Source: Flavobacterium chilense (GTDB lineage: Bacteria; Bacteroidota; Bacteroidia; Flavobacteriales; Flavobacteriaceae). From it: a stretch of DNA of 64,000 nt. The translations under genes and the position numbers were made by a program. Positions 1-7,336 of the stretch are shown piece by piece. The stretch lies in the NCBI RefSeq assembly GCF_001602525.1, contig NZ_LSYT01000001.1:558001-622000 (forward strand), in the 5' to 3' direction. Numbering within the stretch: position 1 is the first letter of the stretch; each line of letters opens with the position of its first letter. The notes below the pieces were generated by a model. That model searched no databases. It saw only the letters and a list, made by a program, of their open reading frames with translations, and was not told the DNA's origin.

Positions 1-622
1 TATCTTCAATTATAACATTACCAATTTGTGGCACTTTACTATATACACCTTCTTCATTTGGCACAAAACCAAAACCATCTGCACCGATAATAGTACCAGA
101 ATGAATAGTGCAATTATTTCCAATTACAGTTTCTGAATAAATTTTTGCGCCGGCAAAAATAAACACATTATCTCCAATAATAACATTATCGCCAATAAAA
201 CTGTTTGGATAAATTTTTACATTGTTTCCTAAAACCACATTTTGTCCTATATAACTAAAGCTTCCTAAGTACAGATTCTCTCCGTATTTAGTCCCTTCAG
301 ACATAAAAGATTGTGGTTCTATTCCATTTTTATTCAATTTTACCTGATTGTAAAAATGTAATAGTTTTGAAAAAGAGGCATAAGCATCTTCAACTTTTAT
401 TAATGTAGTCGTGATTTCCTGTTCTGGTATAAAGCTGTCATTAACAATTGTAACGGTCGCTTTTGTAGTGTATATATAATTGATATACTTAGGGTTAGCT
501 AAAAAAGTAAGAGATCCCTCCTCACCTTCCTCGATTTTAGATAGCCGAGAAACTTCTGCATTGGGATTTCCAACAACTTCTCCTTCTAAAATTCCTGCTA
601 TTTGTTCTGCTGTAAATTTCAT
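1..622 (-). CDS. lpxD: LpxD, UDP-3-O-acylglucosamine N-acyltransferase (3' end outside window)
   Basis: Adds the second 3-hydroxyacyl chain, on nitrogen, to UDP-3-O-acylglucosamine in lipid A synthesis in the cytoplasm. The 207 visible codons begin MKFTAEQIAGILEG, typical of the N-terminal uridine-binding domain, and continue from about residue 110 into left-handed beta-helix hexapeptide repeats with the I-G-x-N-V periodicity. The catalytic and C-terminal portion lies beyond position 1. A -7 box (TATTTTTG on the minus strand, 628-635) lies 5 nt before the ATG, so the leader is almost absent. An HD phosphohydrolase gene sits directly upstream on the same strand. The family assignment rests on overall sequence pattern and is firm. 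Confidence 0.95.
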   Translation of the reverse strand, partial: MKFTAEQIAGILEGEVVGNPNAEVSRLSKIEEGEEGSLTFLANPKYINYIYTTKATVTIVNDSFIPEQEITTTLIKVEDAYASFSKLLHFYNQVKLNKNGIEPQSFMSEGTKYGENLYLGSFSYIGQNVVLGNNVKIYPNSFIGDNVIIGDNVFIFAGAKIYSETVIGNNCTIHSGTIIGADGFGFVPNEEGVYSKVPQIGNVIIED

Positions 623-627
623 CGCGA

Positions 628-635
628 CAAAAATA
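628..635 (-). promoter_or_regulatory. -7 promoter box of lpxD
   Basis: Minus-strand TATTTTTG fits the Bacteroidota TAnnTTTG -7 consensus and stands 5 nt upstream of the lpxD ATG. No TTG at -33 was seen at ideal spacing. Confidence 0.55.
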
Positions 636-661
636 TAAAAAATAGATTTTAAATGTTAATT

Positions 662-1891
662 TTAGATAAGTTGTTTTGGAAAACAGATGTAATATTTTGT
701 CACCAATTTAGATAACGATTTCAAATTCAACTGATCAGATGCTTCAACAACATCCTCAATTGTTCTATCTTTTTTCAAAATTCGTATCGGTTCAGCTTCT
801 TTACTATAAGCCTGGTTTTTTATTTTACCTCTAAAGATAAAATATCCGGCTTCTAATTGCGTAATATGGTGTTCGTTAGCAAATTTCTCTTTTAAAGCCT
901 GAGATTCTTCCATCGAAATTTTATCAGCACTTAATTTAATTTTTAGTAAATCTCTGTTAATGATCATTTTACTTAAAGTAGAAAGTATAAAATCATTTTG
1001 TTTTTGCCAGGCTTTTAAAGCGCTAATAATATCAAAGTCATCCAGTTGAGAAAATAAATCTAGTTTTTGAGCATCAAAATCTTCGAGAGTGATTCTGTTT
1101 TTCATAAAATATAAAAGAGGCTCACTGCAAGGCAATACTACACCTTTTAAAGTTAATTCTCTTGCTCTTTTTAAAACTTTCATCAAAATCAATTCGGCCA
1201 CAAGACTTGTTTTGTGCAAATAAGCCTGCCAATACATCAACCTTCTGGAAAGCAAGAACTTCTCTACAGAATAAATTCCTTTTTCTTCGATAACCAACAC
1301 ATCATCAACTACATTCATCATCTGAATCAAGCGTTCAGAATTTACATTTCCCTCTGCAACCCCTGTATAAAAGCTATCACGCTTTAAATAATCCATTCGA
1401 TCCATATCCAATTGACTTGAAATCAATTGCAACATAAATTTTCTGTGATATTCTCCTTTAAATACCTGAATAGCCAAACTCAATCGTCCGTTAAATTCAT
1501 CATTAAGCTGATTCATAAACAATAACGAAATCGCTTCGTGATTAACATCTTCAACAATACTTTTTTCCATAGCATGCGAAAAAGGCCCATGTCCAATATC
1601 ATGCAGTAAAATAGCAATATATAAAGCATTCTCCTCTTCAGGCGAAATTATAACACCTTTAAAACGAAGTGTATCCACCACTTTTTGCATTAAATGCATA
1701 CATCCTAAAGCATGATGAAAACGCGTGTGATTGGCTCCGGGATAAACCAAATACGACAATCCCATTTGCGAAATGCGGCGTAAACGCTGAAAATAAGGAT
1801 GCTGAATTAAGTCGTAGATAAGTTCGTTCGGGATGGAAATAAACCCGTAGATTGGGTCGTTGAATATTTTTAACTTATTGATATGAGTCAC
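662..1891 (-). CDS. HD-superfamily phosphohydrolase (dGTPase/SAMHD1-like)
   Basis: A 409-residue predicted metal-dependent phosphohydrolase of the dNTPase-related HD branch. The metal-site residues are visible as R-F-H-H (His59/60) and L-L-H-D-I-G-H-G (His97, Asp98), followed by F-S-H-A. The start is GTG at 1889-1891: an in-frame stop lies just upstream, there is no upstream ATG, and homologues begin at the same M-T-H-x-N-K-L-K-I-F-N-D segment. A -7 box (TATATTTG, minus strand, 1914-1921) lies 22 nt before the GTG and supports it. The substrate cannot be told from sequence; dNTP hydrolysis is only the family's best known activity. Confidence 0.88.
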   Translation of the reverse strand: MTHINKLKIFNDPIYGFISIPNELIYDLIQHPYFQRLRRISQMGLSYLVYPGANHTRFHHALGCMHLMQKVVDTLRFKGVIISPEEENALYIAILLHDIGHGPFSHAMEKSIVEDVNHEAISLLFMNQLNDEFNGRLSLAIQVFKGEYHRKFMLQLISSQLDMDRMDYLKRDSFYTGVAEGNVNSERLIQMMNVVDDVLVIEEKGIYSVEKFLLSRRLMYWQAYLHKTSLVAELILMKVLKRARELTLKGVVLPCSEPLLYFMKNRITLEDFDAQKLDLFSQLDDFDIISALKAWQKQNDFILSTLSKMIINRDLLKIKLSADKISMEESQALKEKFANEHHITQLEAGYFIFRGKIKNQAYSKEAEPIRILKKDRTIEDVVEASDQLNLKSLSKLVTKYYICFPKQLI

Positions 1892-1913
1892 TATTTGGTT
1901 CTTTTTAAGTCAA

Positions 1914-1921
1914 CAAATATA
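1914..1921 (-). promoter_or_regulatory. -7 promoter box of the HD phosphohydrolase gene
   Basis: Minus-strand TATATTTG, matching TAnnTTTG, 22 nt upstream of the GTG start. It supports the GTG call. Confidence 0.5.
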
Positions 1922-2113
1922 AGTAAATAACTATAAACGATTTGGAGTTTTTTTATTTAAAAATCAACATTAAATCTTCTTGATTTCTAAAGTAATAATG
2001 CTACAAAAAAATTACTCAATCCAAAAAACACAAATCATTATTCTGAAATTTATACTATTTTTAATACTTTTTAAGTTCTATACTTCTAAATTGCATTAAA
2101 ATTAAATTCGTTT

Positions 2114-3667
2114 ATGGATAAGATAAAAATACTTTGGGTCGATGATGAAATCGATCTTTTGAAACCACATATATTATTTCTGGAGAAAAAAAACTATGAT
2201 GTAACCACTTGCAACAATGGTTTGGATGCTATTGCACTATTTGAAGAAAACAATTTTGACATTGTTTTTCTGGATGAAAATATGCCCGGAATGAGTGGTC
2301 TGGAAACACTTTCTGAAATGAAAGAAAAAAAATCGGCGATACCAATGATTATGATCACAAAAAGTGAAGAAGAATATATCATGGAAGAAGCGATTGGCTC
2401 TAAAATCGCTGATTATTTAATCAAACCGGTAAATCCAAATCAGATTTTATTGAGTTTAAAGAAAAACTTAGACGATTCAAGATTGATTTCAGAAAAAACA
2501 ACTTTAGATTATCAGAAGGAATTCAGGAAGATTTCGATGGAATTAGCAATGGTTAATTCTTATGAAGACTGGGTTGAACTTTACAAAAAATTACTTTTCT
2601 GGGAATTAAAACTCGAAAACATCAATGATCAGGCGATGATCGAAATTCTTGAATCTCAAAAAGTTGAAGCCAATTCTCAATTCGGAAAATATATTGAAAG
2701 AAATTACGAAGACTGGTTTGCTCCAAAAGCAGACAAGCCTATTCAGTCTCATAATTTATTTAAGGAATTAGTAGTTCCGGAACTTAAAAAGAAAGACAAA
2801 CCAATCTTATTTGTTGTTATTGATAATTTGCGTTATGATCAATGGAAATCCTTTGAAACTGTAGTTTCTAATTATTATAAATTAGAAAAAGAAGTTCCTT
2901 ATTTCTCTATTCTTCCAACTGCAACACAATACGCCAGAAATGCCATATTCTCAGGTTTAATGCCTTTAGATATGGAAAAACAATTTCCGCAATACTGGAA
3001 AAATGATGTTGAAGATGGTGGTAAAAACCTTTACGAAGCCGAGTTTCTTTCGGCACAGTTAAAACGTCTGGGATTAAATATCAAAGAAGACTACTTTAAA
3101 ATCACCAATTATTCAGGTGGTAAAAAACTGGCAGAAAACTTCAAAGCCTTAAAAGGAAATGATTTAGTAACAGTTGTGTACAATTTTGTTGATATGCTTT
3201 CGCATGCCAAAACAGAGATGGAAGTAGTAAAAGAACTGGCTTCAGATGACAAAGCGTATCGCTCCTTAACTTTAAGCTGGTTTAAGAATTCTCCATTATT
3301 AGAGATTATTCAGCAGGCACAGCTTTTAGGTTTCAAATTAATCTTAACCACAGATCACGGAACGATAAACGTGAAGAACCCGTCAAAAGTCGTGGGAGAC
3401 AAAAACACAAGTCTTAATTTGCGTTATAAAACAGGCCGTAGCTTAACCTACGAACAAAAAGATGTTTATGTTGTAAAAGAACCTAAAACTATTGGTTTAC
3501 CAGCTATTAATATGAGTAGTTCGTTTATTTTTGCTAAAAATGATTACTTTTTAGCCTATGTAAACAATTACAACCATTATGTCAGTTATTACAAAAACAC
3601 CTATCAACATGGCGGGATTTCACTGGAAGAAATGATTATTCCGTTCTTAGTTTTTAATCCAAAATAA
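2114..3667 (+). CDS. porX: PorX, response regulator with PglZ phosphatase domain
   Basis: A 517-residue two-domain regulator. Residues 1-120 are a receiver domain with Asp10/Asp11, phospho-acceptor Asp54 (F-L-D-E-N-M-P), Thr82 and Lys104. Residues 230-515 are a PglZ/alkaline-phosphatase-fold domain with likely metal ligands Asp237, Thr271, Asp360, His364, Asp414 and His415, plus a late His in Q-H-G-G. In Porphyromonas and Flavobacterium PorX is phosphorylated by PorY and controls type IX secretion; its PglZ domain acts on nucleotide-type substrates. It stands alone here, with no PorY or Por structural gene beside it. Length and domain order match the family. Confidence 0.95.
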   Translation: MDKIKILWVDDEIDLLKPHILFLEKKNYDVTTCNNGLDAIALFEENNFDIVFLDENMPGMSGLETLSEMKEKKSAIPMIMITKSEEEYIMEEAIGSKIADYLIKPVNPNQILLSLKKNLDDSRLISEKTTLDYQKEFRKISMELAMVNSYEDWVELYKKLLFWELKLENINDQAMIEILESQKVEANSQFGKYIERNYEDWFAPKADKPIQSHNLFKELVVPELKKKDKPILFVVIDNLRYDQWKSFETVVSNYYKLEKEVPYFSILPTATQYARNAIFSGLMPLDMEKQFPQYWKNDVEDGGKNLYEAEFLSAQLKRLGLNIKEDYFKITNYSGGKKLAENFKALKGNDLVTVVYNFVDMLSHAKTEMEVVKELASDDKAYRSLTLSWFKNSPLLEIIQQAQLLGFKLILTTDHGTINVKNPSKVVGDKNTSLNLRYKTGRSLTYEQKDVYVVKEPKTIGLPAINMSSSFIFAKNDYFLAYVNNYNHYVSYYKNTYQHGGISLEEMIIPFLVFNPK

Positions 3668-3683
3668 AAAAAGTCGCCTCGTA

Positions 3684-3770
3684 ATTACACAAATTTTCAT
3701 TGATTTATATTTAAAGTTAAAAGAAAATAAATTTTAATTCGTGAAAATTTGTGAAATTCGTGGCAAAAAT
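3684..3770. repeat. Flavobacterial GTGAAAATTTGTG-type intergenic repeat
   Basis: The porX-tsaE gap carries an inverted pair: CACAAATTTTCA near 3688 and TGAAAATTTGTG near 3742, followed by AAATTCGTGGCAAAA. A related phrase (TCGTGAATTTTCGTGGC) occurs at 12406-12422. It probably folds as a hairpin in porX read-through RNA and may act as a terminator or processing site. Confidence 0.5.
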
Positions 3771-3780
3771 AAACATAACA

Positions 3781-4188
3781 ATGAATATCGTTTTTTCATT
3801 AGATCAAATTCAGGAAGTTGCCCAACAGATTTTAGACTCAAACCCTAAAAAAATAATACTTTTTAATGGAGAAATGGGTGTTGGCAAAACTACTTTAATC
3901 AAACAATTATGCAAAAGTCTAGGTGTTACAGATGCGACAAGCAGTCCGACCTTTTCTTTAGTTAATGAGTATTATACTTCTAACAATCAAACTGTTTACC
4001 ATTTTGATTTTTACCGACTAAACAAAGAAACTGAAGCTCTTGATATGGGTGTCGATGATTATTTATATTCCGGAAATTGGTGTTTTATAGAGTGGTCAGA
4101 AAAAATTGCAAATCTACTTCCGGAAGAAACTTCTACAATTACCATTGAGTTATTGGCAGACGGAAAAAGAGAATTAAAATTACAATAA
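3781..4188 (+). CDS. tsaE: TsaE, tRNA threonylcarbamoyladenosine ATPase subunit
   Basis: The P-loop ATPase that cooperates with TsaB and TsaD in forming t6A37 on ANN-decoding tRNAs. The Walker A motif G-E-M-G-V-G-K-T-T-L, the S-S-P-T-F-S-L switch motif and the E-W-S-E segment are all present in a small protein typical of YjeE/TsaE. I place the start at ATG 3781; an in-frame GTG at 3751 would add ten residues encoded by the intergenic repeat, which are not part of the family. Ald follows two genes downstream, a common flavobacterial arrangement. Confidence 0.93.
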   Translation: MNIVFSLDQIQEVAQQILDSNPKKIILFNGEMGVGKTTLIKQLCKSLGVTDATSSPTFSLVNEYYTSNNQTVYHFDFYRLNKETEALDMGVDDYLYSGNWCFIEWSEKIANLLPEETSTITIELLADGKRELKLQ

Positions 4189-4287
4189 AGACTCACGAAA
4201 GTTGTATAGAGAAACACAAAAAAACAGAACAATTTGTAAATCTTTGAAAAATTCTTTGTGAGCTTTCCTGAAAAAAGTAATGCATTT

Positions 4288-4767
4288 ATGACAAGTCTTC
4301 ATAATAATAACGTAGAAATAATCCCTTTTTCATCAGACTTAAAAGAGTACATCAAAATCTTGAATATTGCATGGCTTGAAAAATATTTCAAAGTAGAAGA
4401 AAAAGACAAACTAACACTTTCAAACCCGCAAGAAGAAATAATTGATAAAGGCGGAATGATTTTTTATGCCAGATACAATAATGAAATCCTTGGGACAGCA
4501 TCTTTAATGAAAGTCAATGATTTAACATTTGAATTAAGCAAAATGGCTGTTTCAGATCATGCTCAGGGATTAGGAGTTGGTCACAAACTTCTTGAACACT
4601 GCATTAATGCAGCGAAAGAAAACAATGCAAAAACACTCTTTTTATATTCTAATACAATTTTGCTTCCGGCTATTCATTTATACAAAAAATATGGCTTTAC
4701 AGAAATCCCTTTAGAAACAGGGGTTTACGAAAGAGCCGATATAAAAATGGAGAAAATAATATCTTAA
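4288..4767 (+). CDS. GNAT family N-acetyltransferase
   Basis: A predicted acetyl-CoA-dependent N-acetyltransferase of about 159 residues. The acetyl-CoA-binding loop is visible as Q-G-L-G-V-G-H-K-L-L, preceded by the beta-4 strand with M-A-V and followed by the L-Y-K-K-Y-G-F motif seen near the end of GNAT domains. I start at ATG 4288; the upstream GTG at 4258 falls in repeat-like intergenic sequence. It lies between tsaE and ald, transcribed in the same direction. The acceptor (a small molecule, peptide or protein N-terminus) cannot be read from sequence. Confidence 0.85.
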   Translation: MTSLHNNNVEIIPFSSDLKEYIKILNIAWLEKYFKVEEKDKLTLSNPQEEIIDKGGMIFYARYNNEILGTASLMKVNDLTFELSKMAVSDHAQGLGVGHKLLEHCINAAKENNAKTLFLYSNTILLPAIHLYKKYGFTEIPLETGVYERADIKMEKIIS

Positions 4768-4851
4768 CATGATATGATAGTATTAGGAGAATTTTTGCAC
4801 TAATTTTAAAACTTTTTACGTAATTTGTACCCTTAATTTTTTGCATAATCC

Positions 4852-6051
4852 ATGTCAATTACTTTAACTCCATTTACGAAACAACAATTGTTGCCACAAG
4901 AAGAAAAACTTGAAATTGGCCGATTTAAGCGAGAGCTTTTTATAGGAATTCCTAAGGAAACAAGTTATCAGGAGCGTCGTATTTGCCTGACTCCGGACGC
5001 TGTAAACTCTCTTACTTATGAGGGGCATCGCGTTATGATAGAATCGGGAGCAGGAGAAAGTTCGAGTTATACAGATAAGGAATATTCCGATGCTGGCGCA
5101 GAAGTAACAAAAGACACTAAAAAAGTTTTTGGCTGTCCGCTTCTATTAAAAGTTGAACCGCCAACATTAGCAGAAATTGAGATGATAAATCCGGAAACGA
5201 TTATCATTTCAGCAATTCAGTTAAAAACAAAAAAAAGATCTTACTTTGAGGCCTTGGCACAAAAAAAGATTACCGCATTAGCTTTCGAATATATCAAAGA
5301 TGAAGACGGTTCTTATCCGGCTGTAAAATCATTAAGCGAAATTGCCGGAACAGCTTCTATACTTATTGCTGCCGAATTAATGATTACTGATGAATTTGGA
5401 AAAGGGCTATTGTTTGGAAATATTACCGGAGTTCCTCCTACTGATGTTGTAATTTTAGGCGCTGGAACGGTTGGAGAATTTGCAGCAAAAACCGCCATTG
5501 GACTTGGGGCAAACGTAAAAGTATTTGACAATTCTATTACAAAATTACGTCGTTTACAAAACAATCTAAGTCAGAGAATCTTTACTTCAACAGTACAACA
5601 AAAAGCATTATTAAAAGCTTTAAGACGCTGCGATGTGGCTATTGGCGCCATGCGAGGAAAAGAACGTTGCCCGATTATAGTAACCGAAACAATGGTGGAA
5701 CACATGAAGAAAGGCGCTGTAATTGTTGATGTAAGCATTGATACCGGTGGATGTTTTGAAACTTCAGAAGTTACTACTCACGAAAAACCTACTTTTATAA
5801 AAAGTAATGTTTTACACTATTGTGTTCCTAATATTCCTTCAAGATACTCCAAAACAGCCTCATTATCAATAAGTAACATACTTACACCTTACCTTCATCA
5901 GATAGCCGAAGATGGTGGTTTAGAAAGTGCCATCCGATGCAACAAAGGGCTTAAAAACGGAATTTATTTATATCATGGAATCCTAACAAATAAAGCTATT
6001 GGCGAATGGTTTGATTTACCGGACAACGATATCAATTTACTTGTATTTTAA
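4852..6051 (+). CDS. ald: Alanine dehydrogenase
   Basis: NAD-dependent oxidative deamination of L-alanine to pyruvate and ammonia. The 399-residue protein has the AlaDH/PNT N-terminal domain (I-P-K-E-x-x-x-x-E-R-R, with Lys100 in L-L-K-V-E-P-P as the likely pyruvate-binding lysine) and a Rossmann domain with G-A-G-T-V-G at 203-208, then V-D-V-S-I-D-T-G-G-C. The Bacteroidota version carries an N-terminal extension of about 25 residues, also seen here. Pyridine nucleotide transhydrogenase alpha is related, but no membrane segment or beta subunit is present. Confidence 0.93.
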   Translation: MSITLTPFTKQQLLPQEEKLEIGRFKRELFIGIPKETSYQERRICLTPDAVNSLTYEGHRVMIESGAGESSSYTDKEYSDAGAEVTKDTKKVFGCPLLLKVEPPTLAEIEMINPETIIISAIQLKTKKRSYFEALAQKKITALAFEYIKDEDGSYPAVKSLSEIAGTASILIAAELMITDEFGKGLLFGNITGVPPTDVVILGAGTVGEFAAKTAIGLGANVKVFDNSITKLRRLQNNLSQRIFTSTVQQKALLKALRRCDVAIGAMRGKERCPIIVTETMVEHMKKGAVIVDVSIDTGGCFETSEVTTHEKPTFIKSNVLHYCVPNIPSRYSKTASLSISNILTPYLHQIAEDGGLESAIRCNKGLKNGIYLYHGILTNKAIGEWFDLPDNDINLLVF

Positions 6052-6072
6052 AGGAACTTTAATGTACCTTTG
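6041..6072 (+). promoter_or_regulatory. Promoter of the DUF4258-like gene (TTG-N21-TAccTTTG)
   Basis: TTG at 6041-6043 and TACCTTTG at 6065-6072 with a 21-bp spacer. The -7 box overlaps a TTG that could be mistaken for a start codon, so the ATG at 6088 is the true start. Confidence 0.6.
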
Positions 6073-6087
6073 CAAAAATTTTATTTC

Positions 6088-6462
6088 ATGAAGTTCGTAC
6101 ACCGTTTTGCATATTATCTTATTGGTCTTGTTATGGGATGCTTTTTTGTAGCCCTTGTATTTAGTGGTAAAGACACACGATGCAACTATTTTCCAAATGC
6201 CAGAGTTTTAAACAATCTAAGAACAAAGCCTTTTCAATATTCAGATAAAGCTATACAGACTTTAAATGAAAAGTGGGTAGACACTGCAGATATCAAAAAA
6301 ACCTTAACTTATGGTGATGTTGATTTTGATCAAAGTAATGTGCCTTTCAAAAAAGGAAAACTTTATATTATCGAAGGAAAAACAGCTAAAAACCAGGAAA
6401 TTATTCTCAAAGTAGTCAACTATGAAAAGAAAGCTGTTTTAGAAGAAATTATCAAAAAATAA
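6088..6462 (+). CDS. DUF4258 domain-like protein with N-terminal membrane anchor
   Basis: A 124-residue protein with one N-terminal hydrophobic segment (about residues 8-27, Y-Y-L-I-G-L-V-M-G-C-F-F-V-A-L-V-F) and a small mixed alpha/beta domain resembling DUF4258: a helix with L-N-E-K-W-V-D, then D-V-D-F-D, then strands ending I-I-L-K-V-V-N-Y-E. Cys20 sits within the hydrophobic segment. The function of the family is not known to me. It follows ald by 36 nt but has its own promoter. Confidence 0.7.
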   Translation: MKFVHRFAYYLIGLVMGCFFVALVFSGKDTRCNYFPNARVLNNLRTKPFQYSDKAIQTLNEKWVDTADIKKTLTYGDVDFDQSNVPFKKGKLYIIEGKTAKNQEIILKVVNYEKKAVLEEIIKK

Positions 6463-6466
6463 ACAA

Positions 6467-6502
6467 AAACTCCAATAACTTTAATTTTAGCTATTGGAGT
6501 TT
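6467..6502. terminator. Bidirectional terminator between DUF4258-like gene and ung
   Basis: Arms AAACTCCAATA (6467-6477) and TATTGGAGTTT (6492-6502), flanked by A- and T-runs, between convergent genes. Confidence 0.75.
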
Positions 6503-6533
6503 ATTATTTTAAACATTGATTTTTTTTAAGATT

Positions 6534-7199
6534 TTACCACTCAATTTCCTTAAGCCCTTTTGACTTTAGAAAAGTGTTAGTCTGACTGAAATGTTTGTTT
6601 CCAAACCAAAAACCTCTGTTTGCACTTAAAGGAGAAGGATGTCCGGATTTTAGGACATGATGTTTAGAAGCATCAATCAATGCCGCTTTCTTTTGAGCAA
6701 AACCGCCCCAAAGTAAAAAAACAACATTTTCACTTTCAGCAGAAATCTGTTTAATAACAGCATCAGTAAATTTTTCCCAGCCTTTTCCCTGATGGCTCCC
6801 TGCTTCAGATTGTCTAACTGTAAGAGTAGCATTTAAAAGAAACACACCCTGATCTGCCCAGCGCTCCAGATTACCTGTTGGAGGTATTGGCTTATTTAAA
6901 TCAGTTTCGATTTCTTTAAAAATATTATATAATGAAGGAGGAAATGGAATTCCGTCATTTACAGAAAAACACAAACCATTTGCCTGATTAGGTCCGTGAT
7001 ATGGATCTTGTCCAATAATAACAACTTTTACCTGATCAAAATGACAATGATCAAAAGCTGAAAATATCTGACTGCCTTTTGGATAACAAACTTTAGTGGC
7101 ATATTCTGATTTTACAAAATCAATTAATTCGTTGAAATATGGTTTTCCAAATTCTTCATTCAGAACTGGTTTCCAGGAAGAATGCATTTTAACGTCCAT
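6534..7199 (-). CDS. ung: Uracil-DNA glycosylase
   Basis: Removes uracil from DNA in base excision repair. The 221-residue protein carries all UDG family 1 motifs: the water-activating loop G-Q-D-P-Y-H-G-P (Asp65), F-L-L-N-A-T-L-T-V for uracil recognition, L-L-W-G, and the Leu-intercalation loop G-H-P-S-P-L-S. Length and motif spacing match the family. It is divergent from mutS2, a DNA-metabolism neighbour, and ends at a shared terminator with the gene on the other strand. Confidence 0.97.
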   Translation of the reverse strand: MDVKMHSSWKPVLNEEFGKPYFNELIDFVKSEYATKVCYPKGSQIFSAFDHCHFDQVKVVIIGQDPYHGPNQANGLCFSVNDGIPFPPSLYNIFKEIETDLNKPIPPTGNLERWADQGVFLLNATLTVRQSEAGSHQGKGWEKFTDAVIKQISAESENVVFLLWGGFAQKKAALIDASKHHVLKSGHPSPLSANRGFWFGNKHFSQTNTFLKSKGLKEIEW

Positions 7200-7304
7200 A
7201 AATTATTTTTTTATGCGAATTTCAACAATTTTTAAGTAAAATCATACTTTTTAAAACAATAAAATTAGACTCAAACTTTACAGGATTCCATAATACAATT
7301 TTCG

Positions 7305-7312
7305 TATTTTTG
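7305..7312 (+). promoter_or_regulatory. -7 promoter box of mutS2
   Basis: TATTTTTG followed by C, 24 nt before the mutS2 ATG. No clear TTG at -33. Confidence 0.55.
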
Positions 7313-7336
7313 CCTGTACTTTCTTAAAGAAATTAA

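Noticed and set aside
3751..3780. GTG at 3751 as start of tsaE
   Set aside because: The extension is encoded by an intergenic repeat and is not part of the family.
4852..6051. Transhydrogenase alpha subunit
   Set aside because: Residue pattern and lack of a beta subunit fit alanine dehydrogenase.
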